In this document: piece by piece, positions 9,304 through 20,240 of the stretch
How the letters are laid out: each line of letters starts with the position of its first letter
How positions within the stretch are numbered: the first letter of the stretch is position 1
Assembly (NCBI GenBank): GCA_027563935.2
Contig: CM050446.2
Location: 31,127,501-31,191,500, forward strand
DNA: 64,000 nt
Source: Costus lasius
Lineage: Eukaryota; Streptophyta; Magnoliopsida; Zingiberales; Costaceae
Direction: 5' to 3'
Program-made: the position numbers and the translations under genes
The notes under the pieces: model-generated
The model's database searches: none
What the model was told of the DNA's origin: nothing
The model's input: the letters and a program-made list of their open reading frames with translations, nothing else

Positions 9304-11105
9304 AGTTGGGAATCCCCGGGCTATAAGAAAACGAAAACAGCGGAAGCGAGCTCGAAACGAGATTCCTAATTCAACAAGGACCGACTTACGAAGAATACAA
9401 GGGATGTGATAGGGGCAGTACCTTATCAAGCAACTTTTAGAAACAACCGATGATGAAGACGCGCAAGGGCCCGTCCTCTGCAATCGCGCACACACGGACA
9501 CCTCGAATCCTCTCCAATCTCTGCGCTGGGTGCTAGCACCGGAAGATGAGATCCACGCCTCTAGCCTTCTCGACTTGCACCACTGCCAAGGAGAAGAAGG
9601 GATGTTGGCGACAAGGAGTGTGTAGCACTGCCACTTGTCCCAACCTTTGATGCCGAAAAGCTTTTATTGTCGTCACCTCCTAGACCCTCACACCAAAGAG
9701 TAGAGGGGAGGCGACAACTGGAGACAAGAGAAGAGTCTGGTACAAAAGAATCTCCCAGGTGGGCCTCTCTATTTATAATAGCAGAGCCAAACGCACACTG
9801 GAGATGCTTCCCATGTGGGATAATGAGCATAGGCGCCTACTCACAATTAAGCGTCATGGGTTTGAATCCCCACACACGCAATTAATTGTAAATTATGCCC
9901 AAGCATAGGCGCCTACTCACAATTAAGTGTCATGGGTTCGAATCCCTGCAGACGCAATTAATTGTAAATTGCGCCCAAGCTTATTAATTAGCCAAGAGAA
10001 AAATTCTCTTGCCAATTAATAATTTTATTTTATTCATGTGACTAAAGTGCCAAGCCCAAACTAGCACCAAGACCCTTGTTTGACTCATTTTGACAACACA
10101 AGTCAACAGAGGTCAAACGTGGTCCACTGGAGTCAACCAGTGGTCAGACATGAACTAAAATAAAATATCATCTCCTCTATAAAAGTCTCAATGCATCAGT
10201 TCCCCAAAAGATTCGAATCACACAATGATTTGATTAGAGGCTAAATGATCAGTATGAGAACTCGAGTGTCTAGGTGTGCGACCCTGTAGGTTCTTTAGAC
10301 GTTGGTAGTGATGACTAAATCATCACAAGCAATGAGTGGCACCTAGCAGTACATCATTGCTACCCAAGTCATCAGAATGGTGTCATCATCGACATCCCCT
10401 AAAACTGCGACAAAGTACAAGTGCAGCCTTGTCCTTTTGCCAACTGATGTCCAGATTGGGCAAGTGTGTCACACTTGTTAATCCCAATAATATAGCATGA
10501 CTAAATCAGGTTCTCACCTGGGTATGGCCATACACTTTCAGTCATCCATATAGGGCGCCATGGACAATCAAGCTTCCCCGTAAGGAAGGGGCAAATCCTC
10601 TATTGGCACATTGAATCCCTCATGTAGGTTATGACATACCCAATGACAACCGTTATGACTTCCCTTTTACGGCGAAGCGTTAGGTTGCATCAAAGTACAT
10701 CAATCACTATATAGAGATACCAATGCCCTCAAGTCTAGGACAAGCGCAACTTTGTCACTGTGATATTCATCTCATGACACTGAGATGAATCCTCATGGCG
10801 GGTCGATCCAGTATATCTCCCTTGATATACCCATATGCCTGCGTTAGCAACCCGTGCTCAACCAGCACATATACTAGTCTCAAGTGAATCATAGCTATCC
10901 CATATCCACCATGATTCTCGACCAGGGATAAACATAGAGACTAGATAAAATCTATCTCTTAGAGACATTGTATATGCAAATGTACATATGCACAGATGTA
11001 CAAACTTGCATGACAACGACAATGCCAGGATAACTCATCTATCAACTAGATGTGATACACATATCCGATGGACCATTCTGAGGTCCTAGGGCATATACAC
11101 TAACA
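9304..11105 (-). repeat. 5' LTR of E5 (about 1.8 kb)
   Basis: In sense it starts TGTTAGTGTATATGCCC (11105) and ends about 9304 beside the primer site. A TATA-like TATTATAAATAGAG lies around 9770 (minus), roughly 460 bases before the end. The family block GTGTGCGACCC is at 10276. A tandem tRNA-like repeat lies upstream of TATA at 9826-9977. The low end reads AGTTGGGAAT instead of TGTTGGGG, so the terminal TG/CA is damaged. Confidence 0.85.
9826..9977 (+). repeat. two tandem copies of a 77-bp unit with a tRNA B-box-like core
   Basis: AGCATAGGCGCCTACTCACA occurs twice, 77 bases apart, each time followed by a B-box-like GGGTTYGAATCCC and ACGCAATTAATTGTAAATT. The second copy has a canonical GGTTCGAATCC. 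It lies in the U3 part of the E5 LTR, antisense to the element. A full tRNA cloverleaf is not evident. Confidence 0.7.
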
Positions 11106-12534
11106 GGGGTTCCATGGGAGACCAAACCTAGTGATGGCCGATCAAGACACGACATTGAGGTTGCTGCCTCCATCAATCACTATCTTGCACGAATGTCCAT
11201 TACACTTGATGTAAGTGTAGAAGAGACTCATGCATCTCCAATCTTCAACAGGGGGAGACTCATGCATGAATGTGCAATGAACTATAGCCAAGGTCAGGTG
11301 CGTGGCCTCATCCTCATTGGTATAACACTCAGCGTCGTGGGGAGTAGCTGGGGACTCGCTAGAGAGGCAAACATGTGTAGCCGGGGAGCGACATTCCTTG
11401 TAACATGAAGTGAACGTCGAGGGCACTCGCTCCTGTAGTGGCCAGGTTGGTTGCACTGATGGCAAGTGACCCGCGAGGGTCCACTAGTGGTGGGGCTCTT
11501 TCCCTTCTCTTCCCAAGTGAGCCGAGGGGGTGGAGCATTAGGTTGGCTAACTCGTCTAGGACCTGGGTGAGACATGGATTCAGTTCGAGTCGGGTTACTT
11601 GCAAAAGGTCCATTCGGGCAATGAACCAGGGTGGAATCCGGTGCGCGTGACTAAGTTTGAAGGTCATTCTCTATACCGCAAGCTCGCTAGAAGGTAGGGT
11701 CAGGACCCTCAACTAGCTTGGCACTCAAGGCCCTTTGAATGTCAGAATAGAGGTCATTATTAAAATGCGCAAGGGTCAAGGCTGGGTCCTCAGTTATGGC
11801 ACAACGATGGTGCAGGTCACCAAATCGAGTCATGAACGCAACTATGGTTCCGGACCCTTGGGTTAGTGCATAGTACTGGTCCAAGATACGTTGCTTGTAG
11901 GATGGAGGCATGTATTTTTTTCTTCATGCGTGCCTTCATATCATCCCACCTAAGAATCGGGGGAATATGGGAAGCTCGATTTTAGCACTCAACATTCTCC
12001 CAATGCAAGCGGGCTATACAACGTGACTCGGGTTCGCTCATCCATGCGAACCCACTTCAAATACCTATCCATATCGGTAGCCCACTCAAGGAATACCTGT
12101 GGGTCCAAATTACCCTCAAAGTGTTTGGGGGACATATAGACAAGGCACCGAATGTCATCCTCGTCGTGGTCTATAGTGTCCCTAAACTAGGGTTGGGGTC
12201 TACCCATGGCCCATTTGGACTCATCCGTAAATGGGTCGAAAGGGGGCTCAAACTCCTATCGCTCTATGAGCTCACAGTCAAGGTTACAGTCTAGCCCAAG
12301 GCCCGATGGGGGTTGGGCTGTGCGAGGTGAACGCCTCATCTCAGGTGGCTCATGGTGAGTTGCCACTCACTGGGCATAGTCTTGTTGAATCTTAACAAGC
12401 AATTGCTAGACCAACGACTCCAAAGCAGTCATCCGCATAGACAACTCATCCCTATACTCAACCTGGGTCATTGTTCCTTCTTCAATCGGAATGGGCACCA
12501 TAGGTTGGTAGGGGGTTCCTGCTCTAGTGGTCAT
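11106..12534 (-). pseudogene. gypsy Gag-protease fragment (G1)
   Basis: The frame starts MTTRAGTPYQPMVPIP at 12534. Gag features follow in order: a conserved capsid region (FLEWATDMDRYLKWVRM... and PPSYKQRILDQYYALTQGSG), then a CCHC knuckle CHQCNQPGHYRSEC (11464-11423), then the aspartic protease core IVIDGGSNLNVVS around 11140-11180. Several in-frame stops and at least two frame changes are present between 12500 and 11300, so no product can be made. The protease ends a few residues after the active site at the E5 insertion. A second copy of the family (G2, 34.5 kb) holds the missing rest of the domain, but it is a different copy because the order on the minus strand is wrong for one element. 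Confidence 0.8.
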
Positions 12535-12634
12535 GAAGCAAATGATGCAAATGCAGAAAACAAAACACAAAAAAACTGAATGGGATGCAATGCAAGAAGA
12601 CCGGCATGACTAGACAAGGGTTAGTTACTATCGA

Positions 12635-12646
12635 CCTCTGATACCA
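12635..12646 (-). promoter_or_regulatory. primer binding site of G1
   Basis: The minus strand reads TTTTGGTATCAGAGG directly after an LTR end CTATCA. This is a tRNA-Met type primer site with one mismatch in its last base. Confidence 0.85.
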
Positions 12647-12650
12647 AAAT

Positions 12651-12824
12651 TGATAGAGCGGATGTAGGAGAGATGGTTCTCATATTCTGTACACTAAGGT
12701 GGTAGAGACTTATGAAGCAAAAAACGTGAGAGGGGCGTTAGGCGAAAGAAATGAAACACGCTCGGAGGGAAATCGACGATGGAAACATGATAAAAACTGA
12801 GCAGAATTCACTTTCAGCAATACC
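12651..12824 (-). repeat. 3' end of the G1 5' LTR (first part)
   Basis: It lies between the G1 primer site and the TR-GAG insertion. The five bases ATACC at 12820-12824 are repeated at 19284-19288, and the LTR resumes there. Confidence 0.75.
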
Positions 12825-15146
12825 TGTTATAACCTTGATTTTATAAATTTAAAATTTTAATTTTGGAAATTCAGGAATTTTATTTTAGAATTTTTGTGAT
12901 TTTCTGGAATTTTTTGGAATTTTTTTGATTTTTATAAAAAAAAATTAAGCTTGCGTTCGCGGGAGCTCGAACCCACGACGCAAGCGTTTTCTTCCCAAGT
13001 GCTAACCACTGGGCTATGTCGCATTTTATTTAAGCACGCATTTAATTTTATTATCTCGGATCTTCTCGAAATTTATTTAAAACGAAAAACGCGTTCGCTG
13101 GGTTTCGAATCCTGGTTGAGTTAATTATGTAACCGCGTTATTTATATTTGAGTTAAGTTTAAATTCGAATCCTGGACCGAGTCGACGCGTCGTCTTCCCC
13201 AAATTTTTCGTCGAACGAGTCGGCGGCGGCGTTTTGCTATTCTGGGACGCTTCGTGCCTCTATATTAGAGGGCTTCTAATCTCGTTGAGGCGAATCGAAC
13301 CCTTGAACATCTACAACCCTCGAAGCGCCTCCAGAAGGGAGAAATCGATATCGAACTCGTCGCTGGAGTTCGAGCGGCGCCGCCACAAGTTCCAGCCTTC
13401 CAGCACCTCCATCGACCGTCGATACTTTCGTCCATTCCGAGAGCTTCGACCGAGCATCGAAATCTCGACACAGTTCGTCGAGAAGCTTCGTTTCATCGTT
13501 AGAAGTCTTCTAGAGGAATTTGGAGTCGATCCGGTGCTCGACGCGGTCTTGCGAACTCGCCGGCGCAAGCAACAGACGTGAGTCCGGCGGCCTTGCACGT
13601 TGGCGATCGGGCGGTGCGGTTCGAATGGCTGGACCAGGTTCAATTTTAGGGTTTGGCGGTTTATTTAGAAATAAACCATTGGCTATGTTGAAATCGAATT
13701 GAACCGGTTCAATAGTGGTGAACGGTTCAATTTCAATTTCGGTTCAGTTATTGAATGTTGGCCGGTTCGACCCTGATTGGCCGGTTCAATCTGGGCCGGT
13801 TCAGGTATCCGTTGGAAAGATAATGAAATTTCCTATCTAATGGTAATCTGTATGGCTTTAGATGACTTGTATAAGTTGTGTAATTTAAGTTGTAAGTCTC
13901 GGTTTAACTTGGTTCAGGGTAAATCTAGTCGGTTCACTGCAATTATGTTCAGTTCAATGGGCTTTAGGTCCTGTTCATGTGATATAAGAGTGGTTCTCTA
14001 GGTTTAGGGTTATATTCTACATGTTGGTAGTCTTGGTTTTCAAGTTAGAATGTTTATTGATAGAGATTATGTACAAACTTATGTTACAGAGTGATTGATC
14101 CAATAATCGGCTTGCATTGTTTAATAATCAACTTGTTGGCTTTTCAAAAGGATTTAGAATAACAGCATTTGAGGTAGGAATCTTAACCTACTCCTTTGTT
14201 ACGGTGTCAAGAATTATAAGATTTGCTGCCTAATCCTTTGAATTGATATATGATGCATATGATAGAATTGATTGACACTGATATCTGATTGCTTCGTCTG
14301 CTTGTATTGTTTCTGAAATTCCTGTTGACCTCAATTATCTTGTTTATTTGGTCATATTCTATTCTGTATGAATGGTTAACAAACCTGTTTTGAGATATCT
14401 GAGATATTGGCTTATGAGCATGGTTAAACAATTGTGTATCTGTGATATTGGCACATGAGTATGTGGAACCATTGTAAATATGTAATGATAAAGTTGTGAT
14501 ATATATTGACCTCTGACCTGGATGATTTATTCTCCAGTGGCCTGTTTATCTGAGTTATAGTTCCGACGCGCATCGGACTATCAGAGAGGCCAGTATGGCA
14601 CCGCCAGTTGTCTTGAGGACAATACTACGGATGTCAGTGTTGGACGCAACACTCCGGGCTGTTTAAGGACAGTCGTTCCATTGCATGAGCAACGGTGGAA
14701 ACACTCTGAAAATGAGTGCGGCTCTTATGTGAGATCTGTTGGCCAGCTTGATGATTTGCATGACATTCTTATATTATTTGTATATTGTTGTTCCAGTCAT
14801 TGTATTATCTTGTTATTTGACTCCCTCTCCATAATTGTCGATTCCTACTTAGCAATTCTGCTAACTCCCTTGGTTTCTCTTCCAGGTACAGAGTTAGCTT
14901 CTGTGAGGGATAGAGTAGATAGCAGATCCCAAATCGAGTTGAGACAGTTGTCTTTTGTGTTTTATTTCAGTTGATAATTTGGATAGTTGTATTCAGAGAT
15001 TGTATTATAAAAATGTTAATGTTAAATTTGGATTGTCTATTTAATAAATGATATTGGATTATTATAGTTCTCTGGTTCCTATCAATATTGTTACTCCCTG
15101 GGGAACCCTGAGCTAGAAATAGCTGGCTTCCCGCCGGGGCGTGACA
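12825..15146 (+). repeat. 5' LTR of the TR-GAG element (2322 bp)
   Basis: Starts TGTTATAACC and ends GCGTGACA. A TATA-like CTATATTAG is at 13260-13268. A strong donor-like CAGAC^GTGAGT is at 13578. A tRNA-like module (antisense) is at 12962-13016. Relative to the 3' LTR it lacks about 45 bases near 13110 and about 130 bases near 13415. Confidence 0.92.
12962..13016 (-). other. tRNA-like module with A and B boxes inside the LTR, antisense
   Basis: On the minus strand TAGCCCAGTGG (13016-13006) fits the pol III A-box and GGTTCGAGCTCC (12973-12962) the B-box, 33 bases apart. The matching copy in the 3' LTR is at 16936-16990, where the B-box sits in a perfect 7-bp hairpin (16931-16952). A recognisable anticodon arm is lacking, so this is a tRNA relic or a pol III promoter-like block, not a tRNA gene. 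Confidence 0.6.
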
Positions 15147-15153
15147 ATTTTAA

Positions 15154-15165
15154 TGGTATCAGAGC
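15154..15165 (+). promoter_or_regulatory. primer binding site of the TR-GAG element
   Basis: TGGTATCAGAGC, seven bases after the LTR end. It matches initiator Met tRNA, the same primer as the copia elements and, nearly, G1. Confidence 0.92.
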
Positions 15166-15337
15166 TATAGGTTGATACAGAGGTATAAGTTTCTGTGGGC
15201 CCATAACCTATAGGACAGAGCTATAGGTTCAGTAAGAAAACCTAAGGATATAGGAACCTTAGGACTGGGTTTGGGTTAAGGTTAAAATAAATGAATAGGT
15301 AAACTATTATTATATAATATGTTCTTTTGTTGGCAGG

Positions 15338-16659
15338 ATGGCACCAAGAACTAGAGGCAGAGCAATCCCAAGTCAAGGAAGTAGAGGACGTGAAGGTGGA
15401 AGTCAGAGGGTGAGTGCTCACAGCATTGGAGAAGCTAGAAATTCTACTTAAGCTGAAGTACAGTTACCTCAAAACTTACCTAGAGCCCCTACAAGAAGAA
15501 GAAGTGGGTATGAAGCCTCAATACCCTTAGAAGAAGCACCACATGTTTCCCCTGTAGTACAAGCAGCAGTAGGGGATGAGGGTGAATCTTCCTCTTCATC
15601 ATTGGTACCACAACCAGTAGTAAATCAGCCACTTAGGTCAGCTAACGTGTTGATGTGGTTCTCACAGCTAGGGAAAGATCAATTTGGTGATTTTGTAAGA
15701 ACTACTGACCCTTGGACTGCTAGAGATTGGTTACTAAAAGTTGAGCAAACCTTTAGGGCATTAGGATGTCCAGATGAACTGAAGGTGGAGTTGGCCACAT
15801 ATTTCTTATCTGATAGAGCTGGGATATGGTGGTCTGGTATGAGAGTTACTTTTGGAAATGATCCTATCTCTTGGACTGATTTTAGAGGTGCATTTTTTGA
15901 GAAATATCTTCCAGAATCTTTTCAGGATAGCCAAATGCAAGAGTTCCTAAATTTAAAACAAGCGAAAAGGACAGTAAATATTTATGTAACTGATTTTGAG
16001 AGATTATCAGATTTATTTCCTGAATTTGTGACCACCGAAAGGAGAAAATGCCAACTCTTTATTAAGGGATTACACCATACAATAAAGGAACAGATGAATA
16101 CTATTCCCTTAGATAGTTTTCAAGCAGTGGTAAATACAACATTCAGGATAGAGGCTTCTTTGATAGATGTGGCTAAACAAAAACAAATGGAGGAAGTCCA
16201 AGAATTAGTAGAAAAGAGAAAAGTCAGTCAGTCAGCTAGAATAGTAGAGACAGAAACCTATGATAACAGAGGGAAAAGATCAAGAGCAGTATTCAATAGC
16301 CATCAGAGACCTGTACATTCTTCCTATGCACTAAGCTTTAATTCAGCAGGGTCTGTGAGAAAATTAAGTGTAACCAAGAAGGACACATGGCTAATGTATG
16401 GCCTTCCAATGAGATTCAGTGCAACTATTGCAAAGGTTGGGGTCATTACAAGGTAGATTGCCCACGAAGAGAATTTCAACCCCCACAGCAAAGTTATCAG
16501 CAGAGCCAACAACAAAGCTATCAGCAGAGCTCTAGACCGACCTATCAGGAGAGAGCTAGTCAGGTTAATCAGATACCACAGAGAGGACCTCAGCAGCGAT
16601 CTGCAGCTCCAGCAAAAGTTTATGCAGAGACTCAGCGGACTCAACAGGAAACTCAGTAG
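15338..16659 (+). pseudogene. gag of the TR-GAG element (one stop, one frameshift)
   Basis: The start ATG (15338) follows an acceptor-like TTTTGTTGGCAG by one base. The N-terminus MAPRTRGRAIP is basic and low in complexity. A retrotransposon gag domain (WLLKVEQTFRALGCPDE to WWSGMRVTF) lies at about 15715-15860. Two zinc knuckles follow: an imperfect first one (CNQEGHMANV) and CNYCKGWGHYKVDC at 16408-16449. The C-terminus is Gln/Ser-rich and stops at 16657. Two lesions are visible: TAA at 15449-15451 in frame, and a frame change near 16360-16390 that puts the second knuckle in another frame. Gag normally forms the particle that packages the RNA. This copy is probably dead; other copies may be intact. 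Confidence 0.85.
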
Positions 16660-16772
16660 ACTCCGGACTTGGTGTAATTTTTATTTTAGTCTTTCACAGT
16701 TATTGGTAATAATAATATTTTTTTTGTATACTCTGAATTTGGAGGACCAAATTCTTTTTAAGGGGTGAATAA

Positions 16773-19283
16773 TGTTATAACCTTGATTTTATAAATTTGA
16801 AATTTTAATTTTAGAAATTCAGGAATTTTATTTTAGAATTTTTGTGATTTTCTGAAATTTTCTAGAATTTTTTTGATTTTTAAAAGGTTTTTAAAATCAT
16901 GATTTTTATTAAAAAAAATTAAGCTTGCATTCGTGGGAGCTCGAACCCACGATGTAAGCGTTTTCTTCCCAAGCCCTAACCGCTGGGCTACGTCGTGTTT
17001 TATTTAAGAACATTTAATTTTATTATCTCGGATCTTCTTGAAATTTATTTAAAACGAAAAACGCGTTTGCTGGGTTTCGAGCCCGCAACGCGGCAAAAAT
17101 CTCAGCTCAACCTAACCATTGGGCTGAGTTGCGTTTCAATTATGTAACTGCGTTATTTATATTTGAGTTAAGTTTAAATTCGAATCCTGGACTGAGTCGA
17201 CGCGTCGTCTTCCTCGAATTTTTCGGCAAACGAGTCGACGGTGGCGTTTTGCTATTCTAGAACGCTTCGTGCCACTATATTAGAGGGCTTCTGCTCTCGT
17301 TGAGGCAAATCGAACCCTTGAACATCTTCAACCCTCGAAGCGCCTCCAGAAGGGAGAAATTGATATCGAACTCGTCGCCGGAGTTCGAGCGGTGCCGCCA
17401 CAAGTTTCAGCCTTCTAGCACCTCCATCGACAGCGATCTCTCAATTCTAGGCTACGATACAGCGTCGTAGCAAGGTATCCTTCCTTTCCTGAAGTTTCCG
17501 TGAAGTTCTGATCGGTTTTGGTTAAGTTTTGAGTATCGACGGCGGCGGCGCCACCGTCGATACTATTGGTCCGTTCCGAGAGCTTCGACCGAGCTTCGAA
17601 ATCTCAACACAGTTCATCGAGAAGCTTCATTTCGTCGTCAGAAGTCTTCTGGAGGAATTTGGAGTCGATCCGGTGCTAGACGCGCTCTCGTGAACTCGCC
17701 GGCGCAAGCAACGGACGTGAGTCCGGCGGCCTTGCACGGCGGCGATCAGGCGGCGCGGTTCGAATGGCTGGACCAGGTTCAATTTTAGGGTTTGGCGGTT
17801 TATTTAGAAATAAACTGTTGGCTGTGTTGAAATCGAATTGAACCGGTTCAACAGTGGTGAATGGTTCAATTTCAATTTCGGTTCAGTTATTGAATGTTGG
17901 CCGGTCCGACCCCGATTCGGTTGAATTTGGGCCGGTTCAGGTATCTGTTGGAACGATAATGAAATTTCCTATCTAATGGTAATCTGTATGGCTTTAGATG
18001 ACTTGTATAAGTTGTGTAATTTAAGTTGTAAGTCTCGGTTTAACTTGGTTCAGGGTAAATCTGGTCGGTTCACTTCAATTCTATTCGGTTCAATGGGCTT
18101 TAGGTCCGGTTCATGTGATATAAGAGTGGTTCTCTAGGTTTAGGGTTATATTCTACATATTGGTAGTCTTGGTTTTCAAGTTAGAATGTTTATTAATAGA
18201 GTTTATGTACAAACTTATGTTACAGAGTGATTGATCCAATAATCGGCATGCATTGTTTAATAATCAACTTGTTGGCTTTTCAAAAGGATTCAGAATAACA
18301 GCGTTTGAGGTAGGAATCTTAACCTACTCCGTTGTTACAATGTCAAGAATTATAGGATTTGCTACCTAATCCTTTGAATTGATATATGATGCATATGATA
18401 GAATTGATTGACACAGATATCTGATTGCTTCGTCTGCTTGTATTATTTCTGAAATTTCTGTTGACCTCAATTATCCTGTTTATTTGGTCATATTCTGTTC
18501 TGTATGAATGGTTAACAAACCTGTTTTGAGATATCTGATATATTGGCTTATGAGAATGGTTAAACAATTGTGTATCTGTGATATTGGCATATGACTATGT
18601 GGAACCGTTGTAAATATGTAATGATAAAGTCGTGATATATATTGACCTTTGACCTGGATGATTTATTCTCCAGTGGTCTGTTTATCTGAGTTATAGTTCC
18701 GACGCGCATCGGACTATCTGAGATGCCGGTACGGCACCGCCAGTTGTCTTGAGGACAATACTACGGATGTCAGTGTTGGACGCAACACTCTAGGCTGTTT
18801 AAGGACAATCGTTCCATTGCATGAGCAACAGTGGAAACACTTTGAAAATGAGTGCGGCTCTTAAGTGAGATCTATTGGCCAGCTTGATGATTTGCACGAC
18901 ATTCTTATATTATTTGTATATTGTTGTTCTAGTCATTGTATTATCTTGTTATTTGACTCCCTCTCCATAATTGTCGATTCCTACTTAGCAATTCTGCTAA
19001 CTCCCTTTGTTTCTCTTCTAGGTACAGAGTTAGCTTCTGGGAGAGATAGAGTAGATAGCAGATACCAGCTCGAGTTGAGACAGTTGTCTTTTGTGTTTTA
19101 TTTCAGTTGATAATTTGGATAGTTGTATTCAGAGATTGTGTTATAAAAATGTTAATGTTAACTTTTGGATTGTCTATTTAATAAATGATATTGGATTATT
19201 ATAGTTCTCTGGTTCCTATCAATATTGTTACTCCCTGGGGAACCCTGAGCTAGAAATAGCCAGCTTCCCGCCGGGGCGTGACA
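16773..19283 (+). repeat. 3' LTR of the TR-GAG element (2511 bp)
   Basis: Same ends as the 5' LTR. It holds two tRNA-like modules antisense to the element: 16936-16990 and 17072-17126 (A-box-like CAGCCCAATGG, B-box-like GGCTCGAAACCC). The second is lost from the 5' LTR by deletion. A GC-rich block at about 17425-17565 (ending GGCGGCGGCGCCACCGTCGA) is also absent from the 5' LTR. Confidence 0.92.
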
Positions 19284-19288
19284 ATACC

Positions 19289-20240
19289 GAAAGCACCAAG
19301 AAACCACGGCTTACTCAAAATAAACTACTCACCTCTCAAACAAGCTAATCTTAAGCAATGTGCGGCAAACAGCAAACACGGTGTGGCCACAAGTCTAGCT
19401 GCAGCCGACAGCCCTAGACACATCCACAAGCAAGCAACAACAATGGAAAGGAGAGGTAGTATATACCCCACAATCTTTGATTGAAAGCTGGAAACAAGTG
19501 AGTAGGATCTACAAAGTACAAGGCAAGTCTGGCGGCCCAGGTACGCTTACCATGCACTCAATCCTCACTCGAAGCTACCACAATTTTGTAGGCTCCCACT
19601 CACTTGGAGGCTACTCTAAGAAATGAAAAGGTAAGTTGAATGCTAAGGGGCAACTCCACTCTCTTTTATAGGTGAAGAGTGGAAGTCACACCATTTACAT
19701 GTATATGGGTGTTGGATAAGCCAACTCCCTTATAACAACCTAAAAGCAAGTCAAAAAGTGCTGGAATCAAATCCTAACTAACAATGGACAGTAGCTACCA
19801 ATTAAAGTAAAAGCGAAAAGGTGGAGTAGGTGGTGGGCGCATGGGCTGGATTCCCTTGGGCCGTTGGTTGGGCTATTGTTTCAGGCTACACCATCTCCGA
19901 ACAGGCCGTGATGAAGCAACAGAACTGGTTGATGGTGGGCTGGTTTTGTGTGGTTGTGGCTAAGTCATGGGCGGTGTTGAGGACCCGGTTGTGATAGTAG
20001 TCCGTCGTCGGTCCTTTAGTTGGCCTTGTTATGAGATTCATTGGATGGATCGGCTCCGTGGTGGTGGTAGATGCACTGAGAACCCCCACATAATGGTCAG
20101 GAGTGTGTGAGGAATGTTGCGAGCATCGAACGGTGCAAAAATGGGGCCTTTTGCACTTTTGGGCTATTCATGGGTATGGCTGATGATGTAGCAACAAATA
20201 GGTGTAGAGGTCCCTAAGCCGTACTCTTGGGTTTTACACA
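19289..20240 (-). repeat. rest of the G1 5' LTR (upper end uncertain)
   Basis: It continues the sequence cut at 12824. A minus-strand TATA-like CTATAAAAGAG is at 19664-19674, so transcription would run toward the G1 primer site. No coding frame was found. Where the LTR starts on its upper side is not clear; a related LTR-like block begins near 20240. Confidence 0.55.

Larger units (their letters stand above)
6934..9421 (-). other. predicted leader intron of E5 (donor in LTR, acceptor before gag)
   Basis: Minus-strand donor AAG^GTACTG lies at 9421/9420 in the last 120 bases of the LTR; the acceptor TTGTAG is at 6935/6934, next to the gag ATG. The span contains the primer binding site, a degenerate repeat array and four stem-loops. 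Counterparts occur in E2 (24479-26401) and E3 (55575-57217). Splicing is inferred from sites only. Confidence 0.5.
5469..11105 (-). mobile_element. E5: minus-strand copia element, 3' half missing or displaced by E1
   Basis: Read on the minus strand: 5' LTR (11105-9304), tRNA-iMet primer site (9302-9291), a 2.4-kb leader, gag (6933 down), then a decayed protease region ending where the E1 LTR begins. The LTR starts TGTTAGTGTATATGCCC. It is inserted into the protease of gypsy G1; the bases beyond its start are GGGGT. It belongs to the same broad copia lineage as E1-E3, but its LTR has diverged. Confidence 0.8.
11106..12650 (-). mobile_element. G1: minus-strand Ty3/gypsy element, gag and start of protease
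   Basis: Minus strand: LTR end at 12651, primer site 12646-12635, gag from 12534, zinc knuckle 11464-11423, protease active site near 11172. The element is cut at 11105 by E5, and its 5' LTR is cut at 12824 by the TR-GAG element. Gag sequence and the tRNA-Met primer fit a chromovirus-type gypsy; I do not assign the lineage. Confidence 0.8.
12825..19283 (+). mobile_element. complete gag-only LTR retrotransposon (TR-GAG type), 6459 bp
   Basis: The 5' LTR is 12825-15146, the interior 15147-16772 and the 3' LTR 16773-19283. Both LTRs start TGTTATAACCTTGATTTTAT and end GGGGCGTGACA. A perfect 5-bp TSD, ATACC, flanks the element (12820-12824, 19284-19288). A tRNA-iMet primer site and a polypurine region are present. 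The 1.6-kb interior encodes only a gag with zinc knuckles; there is no protease, RT, RNase H or integrase, and no room for them. This matches the published class of terminal-repeat elements with a GAG domain, which must use enzymes from other elements. The LTRs (2322 and 2511 bp) are longer than the interior. Confidence 0.93.

Noticed and set aside
12962..13022. Functional tRNA gene
   Set aside because: A and B boxes are present, but no proper acceptor, anticodon arm or terminator pairing could be built.
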